From: an uncultured Lachnospiraceae bacterium
Lineage (GTDB): Bacteria; Bacillota; Clostridia; Lachnospirales; Lachnospiraceae
Direction of reading: 5' to 3'
DNA: 45,082 bases
NCBI GenBank assembly: GCA_947594855.1
Contig: CANQEL010000020.1
Location: 1 to 45,082, forward strand
Under the pieces are notes generated by a model that worked only from the letters and a program-made list of their open reading frames with translations, was not told where the DNA came from and made no database searches. Every line of letters starts with the position of its first letter. The first letter of the stretch is position 1. A program made the position numbers and the translations under genes. Below, piece by piece: positions 30,147 to 38,729 of the stretch.

Positions 30147-30311
30147 TTAATTTTTTATTCTATGAACCTTGATCATATCAATCAAAGGGGAATAATCGCT
30201 TTTGTTTCTTTTGTGATAAGAACTGTTATTAGGCAATTTAGATTTGTTAAACTGCTCTGCCGCTGCCCAGCAACTCCTGTTCTTTGTATCCTTAGTCCCT
30301 GTTAATACCAT
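30147..30311 (-). CDS. Small 54-residue ORF between the DAC-like and HExxH genes
   Basis: Starts MVLTGTKDTKNRSCWAAAEQ and ends KVHRIKN. It is basic, soluble and unrelated to anything I recognise. It is supported by a perfect AGGAGG nine bases before the ATG and by a TTGACA promoter just upstream. The stop is 41 bases before the HExxH gene start, with a short hairpin (ATTAAGCA/TGCTTAAT) between. It may be a leader peptide, an accessory protein or a substrate/inhibitor of the peptidase-like protein. Its conservation in related loci would decide whether it is a real gene. Confidence 0.5.
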   Translation of the reverse strand: MVLTGTKDTKNRSCWAAAEQFNKSKLPNNSSYHKRNKSDYSPLIDMIKVHRIKN

Positions 30312-30344
30312 AAAACTATTCCTCCTAAAAAAAGTCCAAGTAAT

Positions 30345-30373
30345 ATGTTATCATATAATCTGCACGTTGTCAA
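30345..30373 (-). promoter_or_regulatory. Promoter for the small ORF and HExxH gene
   Basis: Minus strand: TTGACA (30368-30373), a 17-base spacer and TAACAT (30345-30350). It begins six bases after the DAC-like gene's stop, so the downstream pair can be expressed separately from the DAC-like gene. Confidence 0.5.
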
Positions 30374-30379
30374 GATTAT

Positions 30380-31732
30380 TTAATCAGGAATAAGCAGTTT
30401 TACATCCCCATCTTCGGAGACTATGAATATAAGCCCTTTTATTCCTTCGCTTTTTAAATAATTACAGTATTTGTATGCCGAATTATGCCGTGCTCCTTTT
30501 GCAATATCGCCGTTGGTATTAGTGTCTCCATCCAATATCATTCCAATTCCATAAACAACGCAATTTACATCCAAAATAATGCTACCGTCTATTGCGCTTA
30601 AATGAAAAATATCTAATGTAGATTTGGAATAATTGTTGATTATACCAAACCCTCTATCAGCAAGTCTTTCCGCCTCTTTACGAGCATCTTCTTCAGATAA
30701 TACCACAAGCATAGTCCCATGGGTTTGCTTCTTGGCTTCATTAATAGCTATGATTACTTTATTATAATTTTCTGTGTTGCAAAATGTTTTTTGACAAATT
30801 TCCTTCAAATATTCATTTGGGATTTGATATCTTATTCTATGGTTTCCATTACGATAAGAAAATATGTATGTGTTGCCAACAAACATGTCGAAATCCATGT
30901 GTTGCTTTATTTTGACGTTTAAATATGGTATTTTTTCTCCCTTTGCTTCAAGACGACGTAAAAATTTTTTATACGAACAAATTCCTGTCGCATAAAAATT
31001 CTCACTGCTATCTTCATGAAATAGCAAACAAAGATCATCCTGTGCAATCTGTGATAATTTTCTAATTACCCTTAGGTTCTCAAATGACAACGTCATTTTT
31101 ATTTGATCCTCTTTACGAAAGCCATATGAAAAAATTTCAGAGTATTTCTTTATGATGTCAATAGAACGTGGAATGAAAATCAAGTTAGCTTTGCAGCCAG
31201 TTTTTTCATAATATTCCCCCGAAAGACTGGTAATATATGCAAATCTAATAGGAGCATAAAAGTGTTCTATGCAATGGCATGTTTCTTTATATGCCCTGTT
31301 TAATACAAGCACGGCAAATGAATTGACATTGTCTATTTTTTCTACACTAATTCCAACTAAAGCGTTCTGTTTCAGTTTTCTATACCAATCTTGCATTGAA
31401 GCAAGCATTTCTCTAAAAACCATTGTCAGCAATAATCTACCATAATTATTTTCAAAACAAGGAGATACACAGGCGCAACAAAACATAAATAAAGATTCAT
31501 TGATATACAACTTATTGGTATCGTATACATATTGATACTCTGTATAGTTGTTATTTAGTATTTTTTTGAAAGTATCATTAGTTTCATAATCATAATTTTC
31601 CGAGTTATAACTATAACCATCCTTATCATTGCCATCATATACAAAATATGGTTGCTCCGAATCGTTTATGTCTTTATAAATGAATACTAATTTTGTCTCA
31701 TTACAAATCCATTCCTCTGTAAAAAGTTGCAT
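30380..31732 (-). CDS. Protein with C-terminal diadenylate-cyclase (DisA_N)-like domain
   Basis: A 450-residue soluble protein. Residues 1 to about 320 are unrecognised. The C-terminal region, about 320-450, looks like a DAC/DisA_N fold: HGTMLVVLSEEDARKEAERL, then IDGS (Asp382-Gly383-Ser384), GIGMILDG and GARHNSA (413-419). In known c-di-AMP synthases the matching motifs are DGA and RHR, so this protein keeps Asp-Gly and Arg-His but has Ser and Asn variants. It may be an active cyclase, a cyclase with another product, or a nucleotide sensor. It differs from housekeeping CdaA, having no membrane helices. The start is uncertain: the ATG has no ribosome site, and a TTG lies six codons upstream. 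Confidence 0.7.
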   Translation of the reverse strand: MQLFTEEWICNETKLVFIYKDINDSEQPYFVYDGNDKDGYSYNSENYDYETNDTFKKILNNNYTEYQYVYDTNKLYINESLFMFCCACVSPCFENNYGRLLLTMVFREMLASMQDWYRKLKQNALVGISVEKIDNVNSFAVLVLNRAYKETCHCIEHFYAPIRFAYITSLSGEYYEKTGCKANLIFIPRSIDIIKKYSEIFSYGFRKEDQIKMTLSFENLRVIRKLSQIAQDDLCLLFHEDSSENFYATGICSYKKFLRRLEAKGEKIPYLNVKIKQHMDFDMFVGNTYIFSYRNGNHRIRYQIPNEYLKEICQKTFCNTENYNKVIIAINEAKKQTHGTMLVVLSEEDARKEAERLADRGFGIINNYSKSTLDIFHLSAIDGSIILDVNCVVYGIGMILDGDTNTNGDIAKGARHNSAYKYCNYLKSEGIKGLIFIVSEDGDVKLLIPD

Positions 31733-32213
31733 TTTAATATTTTTAAACAATAAATTGATTTGGTCAAAAATTTGTTGTAAATATAAGGAGTCCGTCTTTT
31801 ATTCACCCTCCAAGTCATATGTATAATATTTTTATTTATGTGGCAACAATCGTTATTTGATGCGTTTTATCACCTTTTTATTCACAATATTCAGTAATGA
31901 TGTCACAAATAAATATTCAATATATTATATTATTATATATTAAAAATATACATTTTTCTACATATATTTTTATTTTTTTACTATTAAGTACGAAAAATGA
32001 TACTATTGATAGGAGACAAGGCTTGTATGATACTATAGAATTTGTGTGATTTTATAGCAGAAAATTTTAAGCATTTTCGCGGGCTATCGAAGATAAAGAA
32101 AGGATGTATGGAGGGGTACATTTCAGCCCTTATAACCTTATAAAAAAGTTTCGTATTTTATCCCTTTAAAATAACATCATAATCTGTAAATTTGTAATGA
32201 ATCCGACTTATCC
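31733..32213. other. Very AT-rich spacer with short direct repeats
   Basis: About 480 bases between the DAC-like gene and the MATE promoter. It contains two copies of ATGATACTAT (31997-32006 and 32027-32036), start to start 30 bases apart, which could be operator sites. I see no convincing gene. A 40-odd-codon frame overlapping the DAC-like start (ATG in TATGACTTGGAGGGTG) is too weak to call. Confidence 0.35.
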
Positions 32214-32242
32214 TTGACATCCGGCATACTCTAATTTATTAT
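32214..32242 (+). promoter_or_regulatory. Sigma-A promoter of the MATE transporter gene
   Basis: TTGACA, a 17-base spacer and TATTAT, 38 bases before the ATG. A near-consensus match. Confidence 0.7.
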
Positions 32243-32280
32243 TTTATAAGCAACATTATAACAGAAAGAAGACATGCAAA

Positions 32281-33621
32281 ATGAAACGCTCAAATATAGA
32301 TATGCTGCATGGAGGCATTGCCGGCAAACTCCTTTTATTCGCGCTGCCGCTTGCTGCTACAGGTATGCTCCAACAATTGTTTAACGCCGCAGATGTAGCG
32401 GTTGTAGGCCGGTTCGCAGGTAAAAATGCAATGGCTGCCGTAGGAAGCAACAGTCCGGTCATAGGACTCCTTGTAAACGGTTTCGTCGGCATATCTCTTG
32501 GCGCCAATGTTGTCATATCCAGATTCACGGGACAGGATAATAAAGATGGAATCTCCAAAACCGTACATACTTCTGTTCTCTTTTCTGTCCTTGGAGGTCT
32601 GTTCATTACATTGCTTGGTGAACTGGTTGCTCCGCTTATCCTGAATCTCCTTTCAGTGCCTGCTGAGGTATTCCCAATGGCTTTAGCGTACCTGCGCATA
32701 TACCTTCTCGGACTTCCGGTAATCTTTCTGTACAATTTTGAATCGGCAATATTCCGAAGCCAGGGCGATACCCGCACCCCGCTTATATGTCTTGTAATCT
32801 CAGGTATAATCAATGTGATACTGAATCTGTTTTTCGTATGTATAGTCGGAATGACGGCAGACGGCGTAGCTCTCGCAACAGTAATCTCTAACGCTGTCAG
32901 TGCGCTGTTACTGTTTATTCTGCTGTGCCGCAGAAACGATTATATCAAAATTACAGTTTCCAAAATAAAAATTCATTCAAACGTACTTAAGTCGATGATA
33001 AAGATTGGGCTGCCCGCAGGACTTCAGGGCATGGTATTTTCTCTGTCCAATCTGTGCATACAGTCGGCGGTAAACAGCCTTGGCGCAGATGTAATGGCTG
33101 CTTCTTCAGCCGCTTTCAATATAGAGATTCTTGCCTATTATGTAATCAATTCCTTCGGACAGGCATGTACAACTTTTGTCGGCCAGAATTACGGTGCGGA
33201 AAATATCGGGCGCTGCCGAAGGGTTGCGCGCATAAGCCTGATAATGGATATTGGGATAACAGCGGCTGCATCGCTTATTATGCTTGCTTTCGGAACCAGG
33301 CTCCTTGGAATATTTAACAGCGATCCTGCTATAGCTTCTATAGGAATCGTAAGGCTCAGATTCATTCTTGCGGCAGAAGTGGTAAATGCAGTTATGGAAG
33401 TTATGTCCGGCGCAATGAGAGGTTACGGATATTCCGTCGTTCCCGCGGTAATTACCTTTATAGGAGTATGCGGAGTCCGCATCGTATGGGTATACAGTAT
33501 ATTTAAAGTCTCACAGACATTCTTCACGCTTATGATGGTATATCCTGTAAGCTGGATAATAACTGCCGCTGCGCTTACAATTGCCTATATGCGGTTTATG
33601 CGGAGGTTTCTTCCGACATAA
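32281..33621 (+). CDS. MATE family efflux transporter
   Basis: A 446-residue, 12-helix transporter of the multidrug and toxin extrusion family, exporting cationic compounds by Na+ or H+ antiport. The N-terminal FALPLAATGMLQQLFNAADV and GRFAGKNAMAAVG segments, and the matching second-half LPAGLQGMVFSLSN, are typical of the DinF/NorM-like clostridial branch. Length is normal. The substrate cannot be predicted. The ribosome site is weak (GAAAGAAG). It has its own promoter, and its 3' end overlaps the convergent DUF1934 gene by 26 bases. Confidence 0.93.
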   Translation: MKRSNIDMLHGGIAGKLLLFALPLAATGMLQQLFNAADVAVVGRFAGKNAMAAVGSNSPVIGLLVNGFVGISLGANVVISRFTGQDNKDGISKTVHTSVLFSVLGGLFITLLGELVAPLILNLLSVPAEVFPMALAYLRIYLLGLPVIFLYNFESAIFRSQGDTRTPLICLVISGIINVILNLFFVCIVGMTADGVALATVISNAVSALLLFILLCRRNDYIKITVSKIKIHSNVLKSMIKIGLPAGLQGMVFSLSNLCIQSAVNSLGADVMAASSAAFNIEILAYYVINSFGQACTTFVGQNYGAENIGRCRRVARISLIMDIGITAAASLIMLAFGTRLLGIFNSDPAIASIGIVRLRFILAAEVVNAVMEVMSGAMRGYGYSVVPAVITFIGVCGVRIVWVYSIFKVSQTFFTLMMVYPVSWIITAAALTIAYMRFMRRFLPT

Positions 33622-34024
33622 TCCGTATATCCACACAGCAATCTGACATATACATATAATTAACGTCAAGCGTATATTCTATATGTATCTCAATGAAATC
33701 CTTACTTTCTCTTATGCTAAGCTCTGATGTGGTTGTTCCCATAAGCATACGTCCATAAGGCATCTCATATACCGCAAGACAGTTTTTCCCCTGCTCAAAC
33801 AGCATATGTACTCTTCCTTCATCACCGTATCTTCTTACCTCAACAGAATCTTCACCGTATATTATCATGCATTTTGATATATTGTTATATGCATCTGCCT
33901 GTTCATATTTTATAAATGTTTTTCCACCCCGGCGGTAAAACTGTCCTCTTGAAATAACTTCAACGGGCTGCTCTATTTCATCATTCTGAAGACCGTTTAT
34001 TGATATTATTACATCTTTGTTCAT
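33596..34024 (-). CDS. DUF1934 domain protein
   Basis: A 142-residue soluble, beta-rich protein of the DUF1934 family (calycin-like barrel; the YwiB type in Bacillus). Recognisable elements are ISINGLQ near the start, YRRGGKTFIKYEQ and LDVNYMYMSDCCVDI near the end. Function is unknown. It is the last gene of a four-gene run with spoIIR, ddl and murI, 14 bases after murI, which suggests an envelope-related role. AAAGGG precedes the ATG. Confidence 0.85.
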   Translation of the reverse strand: MNKDVIISINGLQNDEIEQPVEVISRGQFYRRGGKTFIKYEQADAYNNISKCMIIYGEDSVEVRRYGDEGRVHMLFEQGKNCLAVYEMPYGRMLMGTTTSELSIRESKDFIEIHIEYTLDVNYMYMSDCCVDIRIMSEETSA

Positions 34025-34038
34025 TATAAACCCTTTCG

Positions 34039-34845
34039 TTAATTATATTGTTCCATATTTACACACTCTACCGGACCAATTTCACATGGAAGTATTGTTC
34101 CGGCAAAATTACGGAATTTCTCTACGCTGTCGCTTACATAAAAATGATGTTCAGCTTTATTGTCACATGCGCGGACATCTTTTTCGGCAAGTATTTTTTC
34201 AAGCTCCTTAGCGGTCTCATATGCCGGGCTTACAAGTGTAATGTTATCGCCCACAACCTTCTGTATTGTACGTCTTATCAACGGATAATGCGTACAGCCA
34301 AGCACCAGTGTATCAATATCATAAGACATTATATCGTACAGATATCTGTCTGCAATCTCATATGTAATGGAATCATACTGCCAGCCTTCCTCCACAAGAG
34401 GCACAAACAGCGGACACGCCTTTGAAAACACCTGTATATCCGGATTAATCGCCTTAATTATTTTTGGATATGTATTGCTCTTTATTGTACCTTCTGTTGC
34501 AATAACGCCTATTCTTCCATTAGAGGTAGCTTCGTTTGCAGCCTTTGCGCCGGGCTCAATCACCCCTATTACAGGTACATCTGCTTCCTTTGCAATTGTA
34601 TCAAGCGCATATGCGCTTGCAGTATTGCATGCAATAACAATGGCTTTAACTTTCTTTGTTATAAGAAACTTCATTATCTGTCTTGAAAACGATATTATAG
34701 TATCTCTTGATTTGCTTCCATATGGAACTCTTGCCGTATCTCCAAAATAAACAGTGCTTTCATCCGGAAGCTGTCTCATAATTTCTCTTGCTACGGTAAG
34801 ACCTCCGATACCTGAATCAAATATTCCTATCGGTGAATTATTCAT
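34039..34845 (-). CDS. murI: Glutamate racemase
   Basis: Makes D-glutamate for peptidoglycan by cofactor-independent two-base catalysis. 268 residues. The substrate motif FDSGIGGLTV (Asp10, Ser11) and the two catalytic cysteines, Cys73 in IACNTASA and Cys184 in LGCTHYPL, are present. GDTARVPYGSKS is also intact. AGAGG precedes the ATG. It lies between ddl and the DUF1934 gene, so two cytoplasmic steps supplying D-amino acids for the wall are co-transcribed. Confidence 0.96.
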   Translation of the reverse strand: MNNSPIGIFDSGIGGLTVAREIMRQLPDESTVYFGDTARVPYGSKSRDTIISFSRQIMKFLITKKVKAIVIACNTASAYALDTIAKEADVPVIGVIEPGAKAANEATSNGRIGVIATEGTIKSNTYPKIIKAINPDIQVFSKACPLFVPLVEEGWQYDSITYEIADRYLYDIMSYDIDTLVLGCTHYPLIRRTIQKVVGDNITLVSPAYETAKELEKILAEKDVRACDNKAEHHFYVSDSVEKFRNFAGTILPCEIGPVECVNMEQYN

Positions 34846-34875
34846 ACAAACCTCTTTTCTGCAATCCCGATATAG

Positions 34876-35934
34876 TTACATACGGCACTTTGCTGAATTT
34901 ATAAGCCTGGTTATCAGCTGCATTTTATTAATTCCCTTTGCCTCCCAAAGCATAGGGTACATACTTATTTCAGTAAATCCCGGCATGGTATTGATTTCAT
35001 TAAATACCACCTCTCCGCTTCCATTTTCAACAAAAAAGTCAACTCTTGAAAGTCCGGCGCCGTCAATTGCGGTAAATATGTTCACTGCATCCTCTCTTAT
35101 TTCCTCTACAGTACCTCTGTCCAGGTCAGGGTCAATTACCGTTCTTGATTCTGAATTATTATATTTTGCATCATAGTCATAAAATTCCGCCGCTGCAAGA
35201 ATCTCTCCAACTCCTGATGCTTTAACCTCACCGTCATACTGTAAAATCGCACATTCAATCTCCCTGCCGCATATAGTTTCCTCAACAAGTATACGGCTGT
35301 CATATAATGCAGCCTCATTCAGCGCGACGCAAAGCCCGTCTCTGTCAGACGCTTTGGACACCCCTCTTGAGGAACCTGCATTGGAAGGCTTTACAAATAC
35401 AGGATATGTAAGTTTATTTTCAACTTTTTCAACTGCCTTATCAATATCTGACAGCTCTTCTTTCATTACAGGCACATATTCCGCCTGCCTTATTCCAAGC
35501 GACTCTACAATTTTCTTTGTAGACAGTTTATCCATTCCTGCAGAAGATGCAAGCACGCCGCATCCCACATACGGTATTCCTGCCATTTCAAGAATTCCCT
35601 GAATAGTTCCGTCTTCGCCGTACAATCCGTGAAGCACCGGAAATACTACGTCTACATGTTCAATATATATTTTTCCCTCATCGTTTATAAGTACTCCATG
35701 ACTATATTTATCCGGAAGTATTACCGCTGTTTTGTTTTTTTCTTTCCAGGTTTTGTCTGCTATCTCCGAAACATTATCTACTAAAATCCATTTTCCCTCT
35801 TTTGTAATACCTATTATAATTATATCATATAAATTCCTGTCTATGTTATTAATCACTGTAGTTCCTGATATACAGGAAATTTCATGTTCTGAAGATTCTC
35901 CTCCGAATATGACACATACAACTTTTTTACTCAA
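34876..35934 (-). CDS. ddl: D-alanine--D-alanine ligase
   Basis: Joins two D-Ala with ATP for the peptidoglycan precursor. 352 residues, ATP-grasp fold. Motifs include FGGESSEHEISC at the start, HGLYGEDGTIQG, PVFVKPSNAGSSRGVSKA (ATP-binding loop) and VFNEINTMPGFTEISMYP near the end. The Tyr-Gly pair in HGLYGEDG region and absence of van genes are consistent with an ordinary ligase. I chose a TTG start (MSKKVVCV) because AGGAGGGG lies five bases upstream. The TTG further upstream overlaps that site. It is followed by murI 30 bases on. Confidence 0.95.
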   Translation of the reverse strand: MSKKVVCVIFGGESSEHEISCISGTTVINNIDRNLYDIIIIGITKEGKWILVDNVSEIADKTWKEKNKTAVILPDKYSHGVLINDEGKIYIEHVDVVFPVLHGLYGEDGTIQGILEMAGIPYVGCGVLASSAGMDKLSTKKIVESLGIRQAEYVPVMKEELSDIDKAVEKVENKLTYPVFVKPSNAGSSRGVSKASDRDGLCVALNEAALYDSRILVEETICGREIECAILQYDGEVKASGVGEILAAAEFYDYDAKYNNSESRTVIDPDLDRGTVEEIREDAVNIFTAIDGAGLSRVDFFVENGSGEVVFNEINTMPGFTEISMYPMLWEAKGINKMQLITRLINSAKCRM

Positions 35935-35965
35935 AAAATCCCCTCCTGTCAAATATTATGTCATT

Positions 35966-36559
35966 TTACCACATATCTTGTATCCATTCAACAATACGAA
36001 GCCTAAATTTAACATTTTCCCTGTCACAGTCTTTTTGCAGGGTGTCCGCTTCTCTCCCTTCTGTTATCTGATATGACTCATCTACCATGCAAAGCGACGG
36101 GAAAAGTACACACCACCAGTTTTTCCCCTCCGCTTTTCCTATAGACAGCCTGAATGCATCATATTCGCCCTCAGGAAATATGTAATTTCCATATATTTTC
36201 ACCGGAAACCAGCTCTTTCCAATACTTCCTTCCGCCGTATATGAGTATCCTTCACTTCGTATAACCTGCCTGGCCTCATCAGTATATTTATCAATATTAT
36301 TTTTTATATAATCCTGGGCCTCCTCTTTAGATTGTATTCCCATATTTTTCATATCATGCGCAACAGTCTTTGCAACTGAATCTCTCACCTTCAATTTCAA
36401 TTGCTGGTCACTTTCGTCATCACTGTTTGCAATTATATGAAATCTGAACACAGACTCTGCAATATTACTGTCAAGCGTTACCAGTGTATCCTTTTTTGTA
36501 TTGTTAAGGCTGATTATGGAAATGAGCACTGCAATAGTTGTTATAAATATTTTTTTCAT
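35966..36559 (-). CDS. spoIIR: Stage II sporulation protein R
   Basis: Secreted signalling protein that, in spore formers, triggers SpoIIGA to process pro-sigma-E in the mother cell. 197 residues with an N-terminal signal peptide/anchor (about 1-20). The family pattern FRFHIIANSDDESDQQLKLKVRD and the C-terminal NWWCVLFPSLC are clear. GGGAGAG precedes the ATG. It heads the spoIIR-ddl-murI-DUF1934 run. Its presence with spmA and spmB indicates a sporulating lineage, although it does not prove that this strain sporulates. Confidence 0.94.
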   Translation of the reverse strand: MKKIFITTIAVLISIISLNNTKKDTLVTLDSNIAESVFRFHIIANSDDESDQQLKLKVRDSVAKTVAHDMKNMGIQSKEEAQDYIKNNIDKYTDEARQVIRSEGYSYTAEGSIGKSWFPVKIYGNYIFPEGEYDAFRLSIGKAEGKNWWCVLFPSLCMVDESYQITEGREADTLQKDCDRENVKFRLRIVEWIQDMW

Positions 36560-36642
36560 TCTGTCACTCTCCCTGATATTTGTTTTGATATTTTCATTGT
36601 TGACAGAATTTTTTCATCTATACAGTATTCTCATACCACTGA

Positions 36643-36671
36643 TTGAACCTTTTATATATATATGTTAAAAT
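36643..36671 (+). promoter_or_regulatory. Promoter of ispE
   Basis: TTGAAC, a 17-base spacer and TAAAAT, 27 bases before the ATG and divergent from spoIIR. Confidence 0.6.
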
Positions 36672-36698
36672 ATCGGTAATTTCAGGAGGTACATAAAA

Positions 36699-37559
36699 AT
36701 GAGTTATACGATTAAGGCTCCGGCAAAAATAAATATAGGGCTTGACGTCATACGAAGAAGAGACGATGGTTATCATGACCTGAAAATGATTATGCAGACT
36801 GTAAATCTTTTTGACATACTTACGTTTGAACCCTCAACCGGCGATAAACATATACTTACAGGTGCAAAAACCACAGTTCCGCTTAATAATGACAATCTTA
36901 TTCTCAGGGCCGCCAATCTGCTTACAGAAGAATTCCATATAACCGATGCCCTGAAAATATCGCTTGAAAAAAATATACCTGTCGCCGCAGGAATGGCAGG
37001 CGGAAGCGCCGATGCTGCTGCTACTATGATTGCCTTTAATAATATATTCGGTCTTAACCTCAGCGCCAAAGAACTCATGGAACGCGGCGTACAGCTTGGC
37101 GCAGATGTCCCTTACTGTATTATGAAGGGCACAGCTCTGTCTGAGGGGATTGGCGATATACTGACTCCTCTTCCTGCATTTGAAGGCATAACTCTTTTAA
37201 TTGTAAAACCACCCGTAAATGTATCTACGGCGCATGTATACCGCAGCCTGAAGCTTACTCCCGATATTGTCCACCCGGATATAGACGCAATTATCGCAGC
37301 AATGAAAGACAAAAACCTGCCCTTAATGGGTTCGCTCTGCGCTAATATACTTGAAACCGTAACCATACCTGAATATCCGGTCATAAATACCATAAAAGAA
37401 ACCATGCTTTCATGCGGCGCGGATGTTTCCCTTATGAGCGGAAGCGGTCCGACGGTATTCGGTATATTTAAGAATGAAACCCTTGCCGATGCTGCAAAGG
37501 AAAAATGCCTTAACATATCAAAAGATATGTTTGCCATTGTTACAACCACATATAACTAA
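36699..37559 (+). CDS. ispE: 4-diphosphocytidyl-2-C-methyl-D-erythritol kinase
   Basis: Phosphorylates CDP-ME in the methylerythritol phosphate route to isoprenoids. 286 residues, GHMP kinase fold. Lys10 in IKAPAKIN, the ATP loop PVAAGMAGGSADAA (94-107) and Asp136 in LGADVPYC are all present, as is the C-terminal MSGSGPTVFGIF. AGGAGG precedes the ATG. It is monocistronic. Its stop overlaps that of the convergent spmB by four bases. The ispE-spoIIR neighbourhood is common in clostridia. Confidence 0.96.
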   Translation: MSYTIKAPAKINIGLDVIRRRDDGYHDLKMIMQTVNLFDILTFEPSTGDKHILTGAKTTVPLNNDNLILRAANLLTEEFHITDALKISLEKNIPVAAGMAGGSADAAATMIAFNNIFGLNLSAKELMERGVQLGADVPYCIMKGTALSEGIGDILTPLPAFEGITLLIVKPPVNVSTAHVYRSLKLTPDIVHPDIDAIIAAMKDKNLPLMGSLCANILETVTIPEYPVINTIKETMLSCGADVSLMSGSGPTVFGIFKNETLADAAKEKCLNISKDMFAIVTTTYN

Positions 37560-38071
37560 ACAATAATCATTGAAGCCGCTATCCCGGCTGCGCCTGCAAT
37601 CAGCGCGCCAATAAGCGTATATCTTGTTTTTGTTACTTTTGCAGTTACAAAATATATACTCATTGTATAAAATATGGTTTCCGAGCAGCTCATTATTACC
37701 GAGGCCAGCGTTCCAAGATAACTGTCGGGTCCTGCCTGTTTATATATATCTATGAGAAGACTTGTGGCTGCTGACGAAGAAAACATTTTTACAACTACTA
37801 AAGGCAAAAGCTCTGACGGAAATCCCGTAATTCTGCTCACAGGTTTCATAAATGCCACGAGATAATCAAGACACCCCGATACCCTTAATATCCCTACCAT
37901 AACCATAAGTCCGATAAGTGTAGGCAGTATCTTATATACAGTTTTAAATCCATCTACCGCTCCCTCTATAAATACATCAAATATATTAATTTTATTTAAC
38001 AGCCCATACCCTACAATAATTATAAATATAAATGGTATTATACCGTCTGACAGATAATATAAAAATCTCAT
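37556..38071 (-). CDS. spmB: Spore maturation protein B
   Basis: A 171-residue integral membrane protein with about four helices, of the Gate/nucleoside-recognition family. It is needed with SpmA for dehydration of the spore core in Bacillus. Typical sequence: LPLVVVKMFSSSAATSLLIDIY and GPDSYLGTLASVIMSCSETIFYT. The start overlaps the spmA stop as ATGA, so the two are translationally coupled. The transported molecule is not known. Confidence 0.94.
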   Translation of the reverse strand: MRFLYYLSDGIIPFIFIIIVGYGLLNKINIFDVFIEGAVDGFKTVYKILPTLIGLMVMVGILRVSGCLDYLVAFMKPVSRITGFPSELLPLVVVKMFSSSAATSLLIDIYKQAGPDSYLGTLASVIMSCSETIFYTMSIYFVTAKVTKTRYTLIGALIAGAAGIAASMIIV

Positions 38072-38661
38072 CTTTCATCCTTTTTTTTTACGAAATTTCT
38101 GGCGCAAACAGAAAATATGACCCCTGCAAGAGTAGATACAGTAGTTGCGGCAAGCCCCATACCTATAATTTCTGTCGGCGATACTGAGCCATACTGGGTT
38201 CTATATGCAATTATATTAACCGGTATAAGCTGCAGCGAAGATATATTAACTATAAGAAACGTACACATGTCCGTGCTGGCTGTACTGCTTTGATTATTAA
38301 GCTCTTTCAGCTCCTTCATTGCTTTAAGTCCTGCAGGCGTAGCAGCCCATCCAAGTCCAAGCATATTACTTATCATATTAGACGCTATGTACTCATTGGC
38401 CCTGTGCCCCTCCGGCACGCCAGGAAATAAGAACTTTAAGACCGGCATCATTGCCCTTGTCAGAAAATCTATAATGCCGGCTTTTTTTGCTATATTCATA
38501 AGTCCTGTCCACAAAGACATGATGCCAAGCATTGTTATGCACAATGACACAGCCTCCCTGGAGGAATCTATTACTGCCGTGCTTATATTTCCAATACGCC
38601 CGTTTAATGCAGCGACACATATTCCAAGCACAATAAGAAATCCCCATATTTTGTTAAGCAT
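38068..38661 (-). CDS. spmA: Spore maturation protein A
   Basis: A 197-residue membrane protein, partner of SpmB in spore-core dehydration. It begins with a helix (about 4-22) and includes LMNIAKKAGIIDFLTRAM, the NMISNMLGLGWAATPAGLKAM stretch, and helices to the C-terminal KKKDER. The ribosome site is weak (AAAAGGC). It is divergent from the abrB-type gene. No sigma-G-type promoter was called with confidence, although that is the expected control. Confidence 0.94.
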   Translation of the reverse strand: MLNKIWGFLIVLGICVAALNGRIGNISTAVIDSSREAVSLCITMLGIMSLWTGLMNIAKKAGIIDFLTRAMMPVLKFLFPGVPEGHRANEYIASNMISNMLGLGWAATPAGLKAMKELKELNNQSSTASTDMCTFLIVNISSLQLIPVNIIAYRTQYGSVSPTEIIGMGLAATTVSTLAGVIFSVCARNFVKKKDER

Positions 38662-38729
38662 AAATAAGCCTTTTTTTTTATTTTATGAAATTATTACCAT
38701 ATTATTACAATAACAAATTAATTTATTTG

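Noticed and set aside
31740-31830. A 40-odd-codon frame (ATG, GGAGGG, GTG) overlapping the DAC-like start
   Set aside because: It is in a different frame, has low-complexity AT-rich content and no independent support. It is noted only as a possible leader peptide.
32256-32813. A 185-codon minus-strand frame opposite the MATE gene
   Set aside because: It is a shadow of a clear transporter gene, with Pro/Arg/Ser-rich nonsense content.
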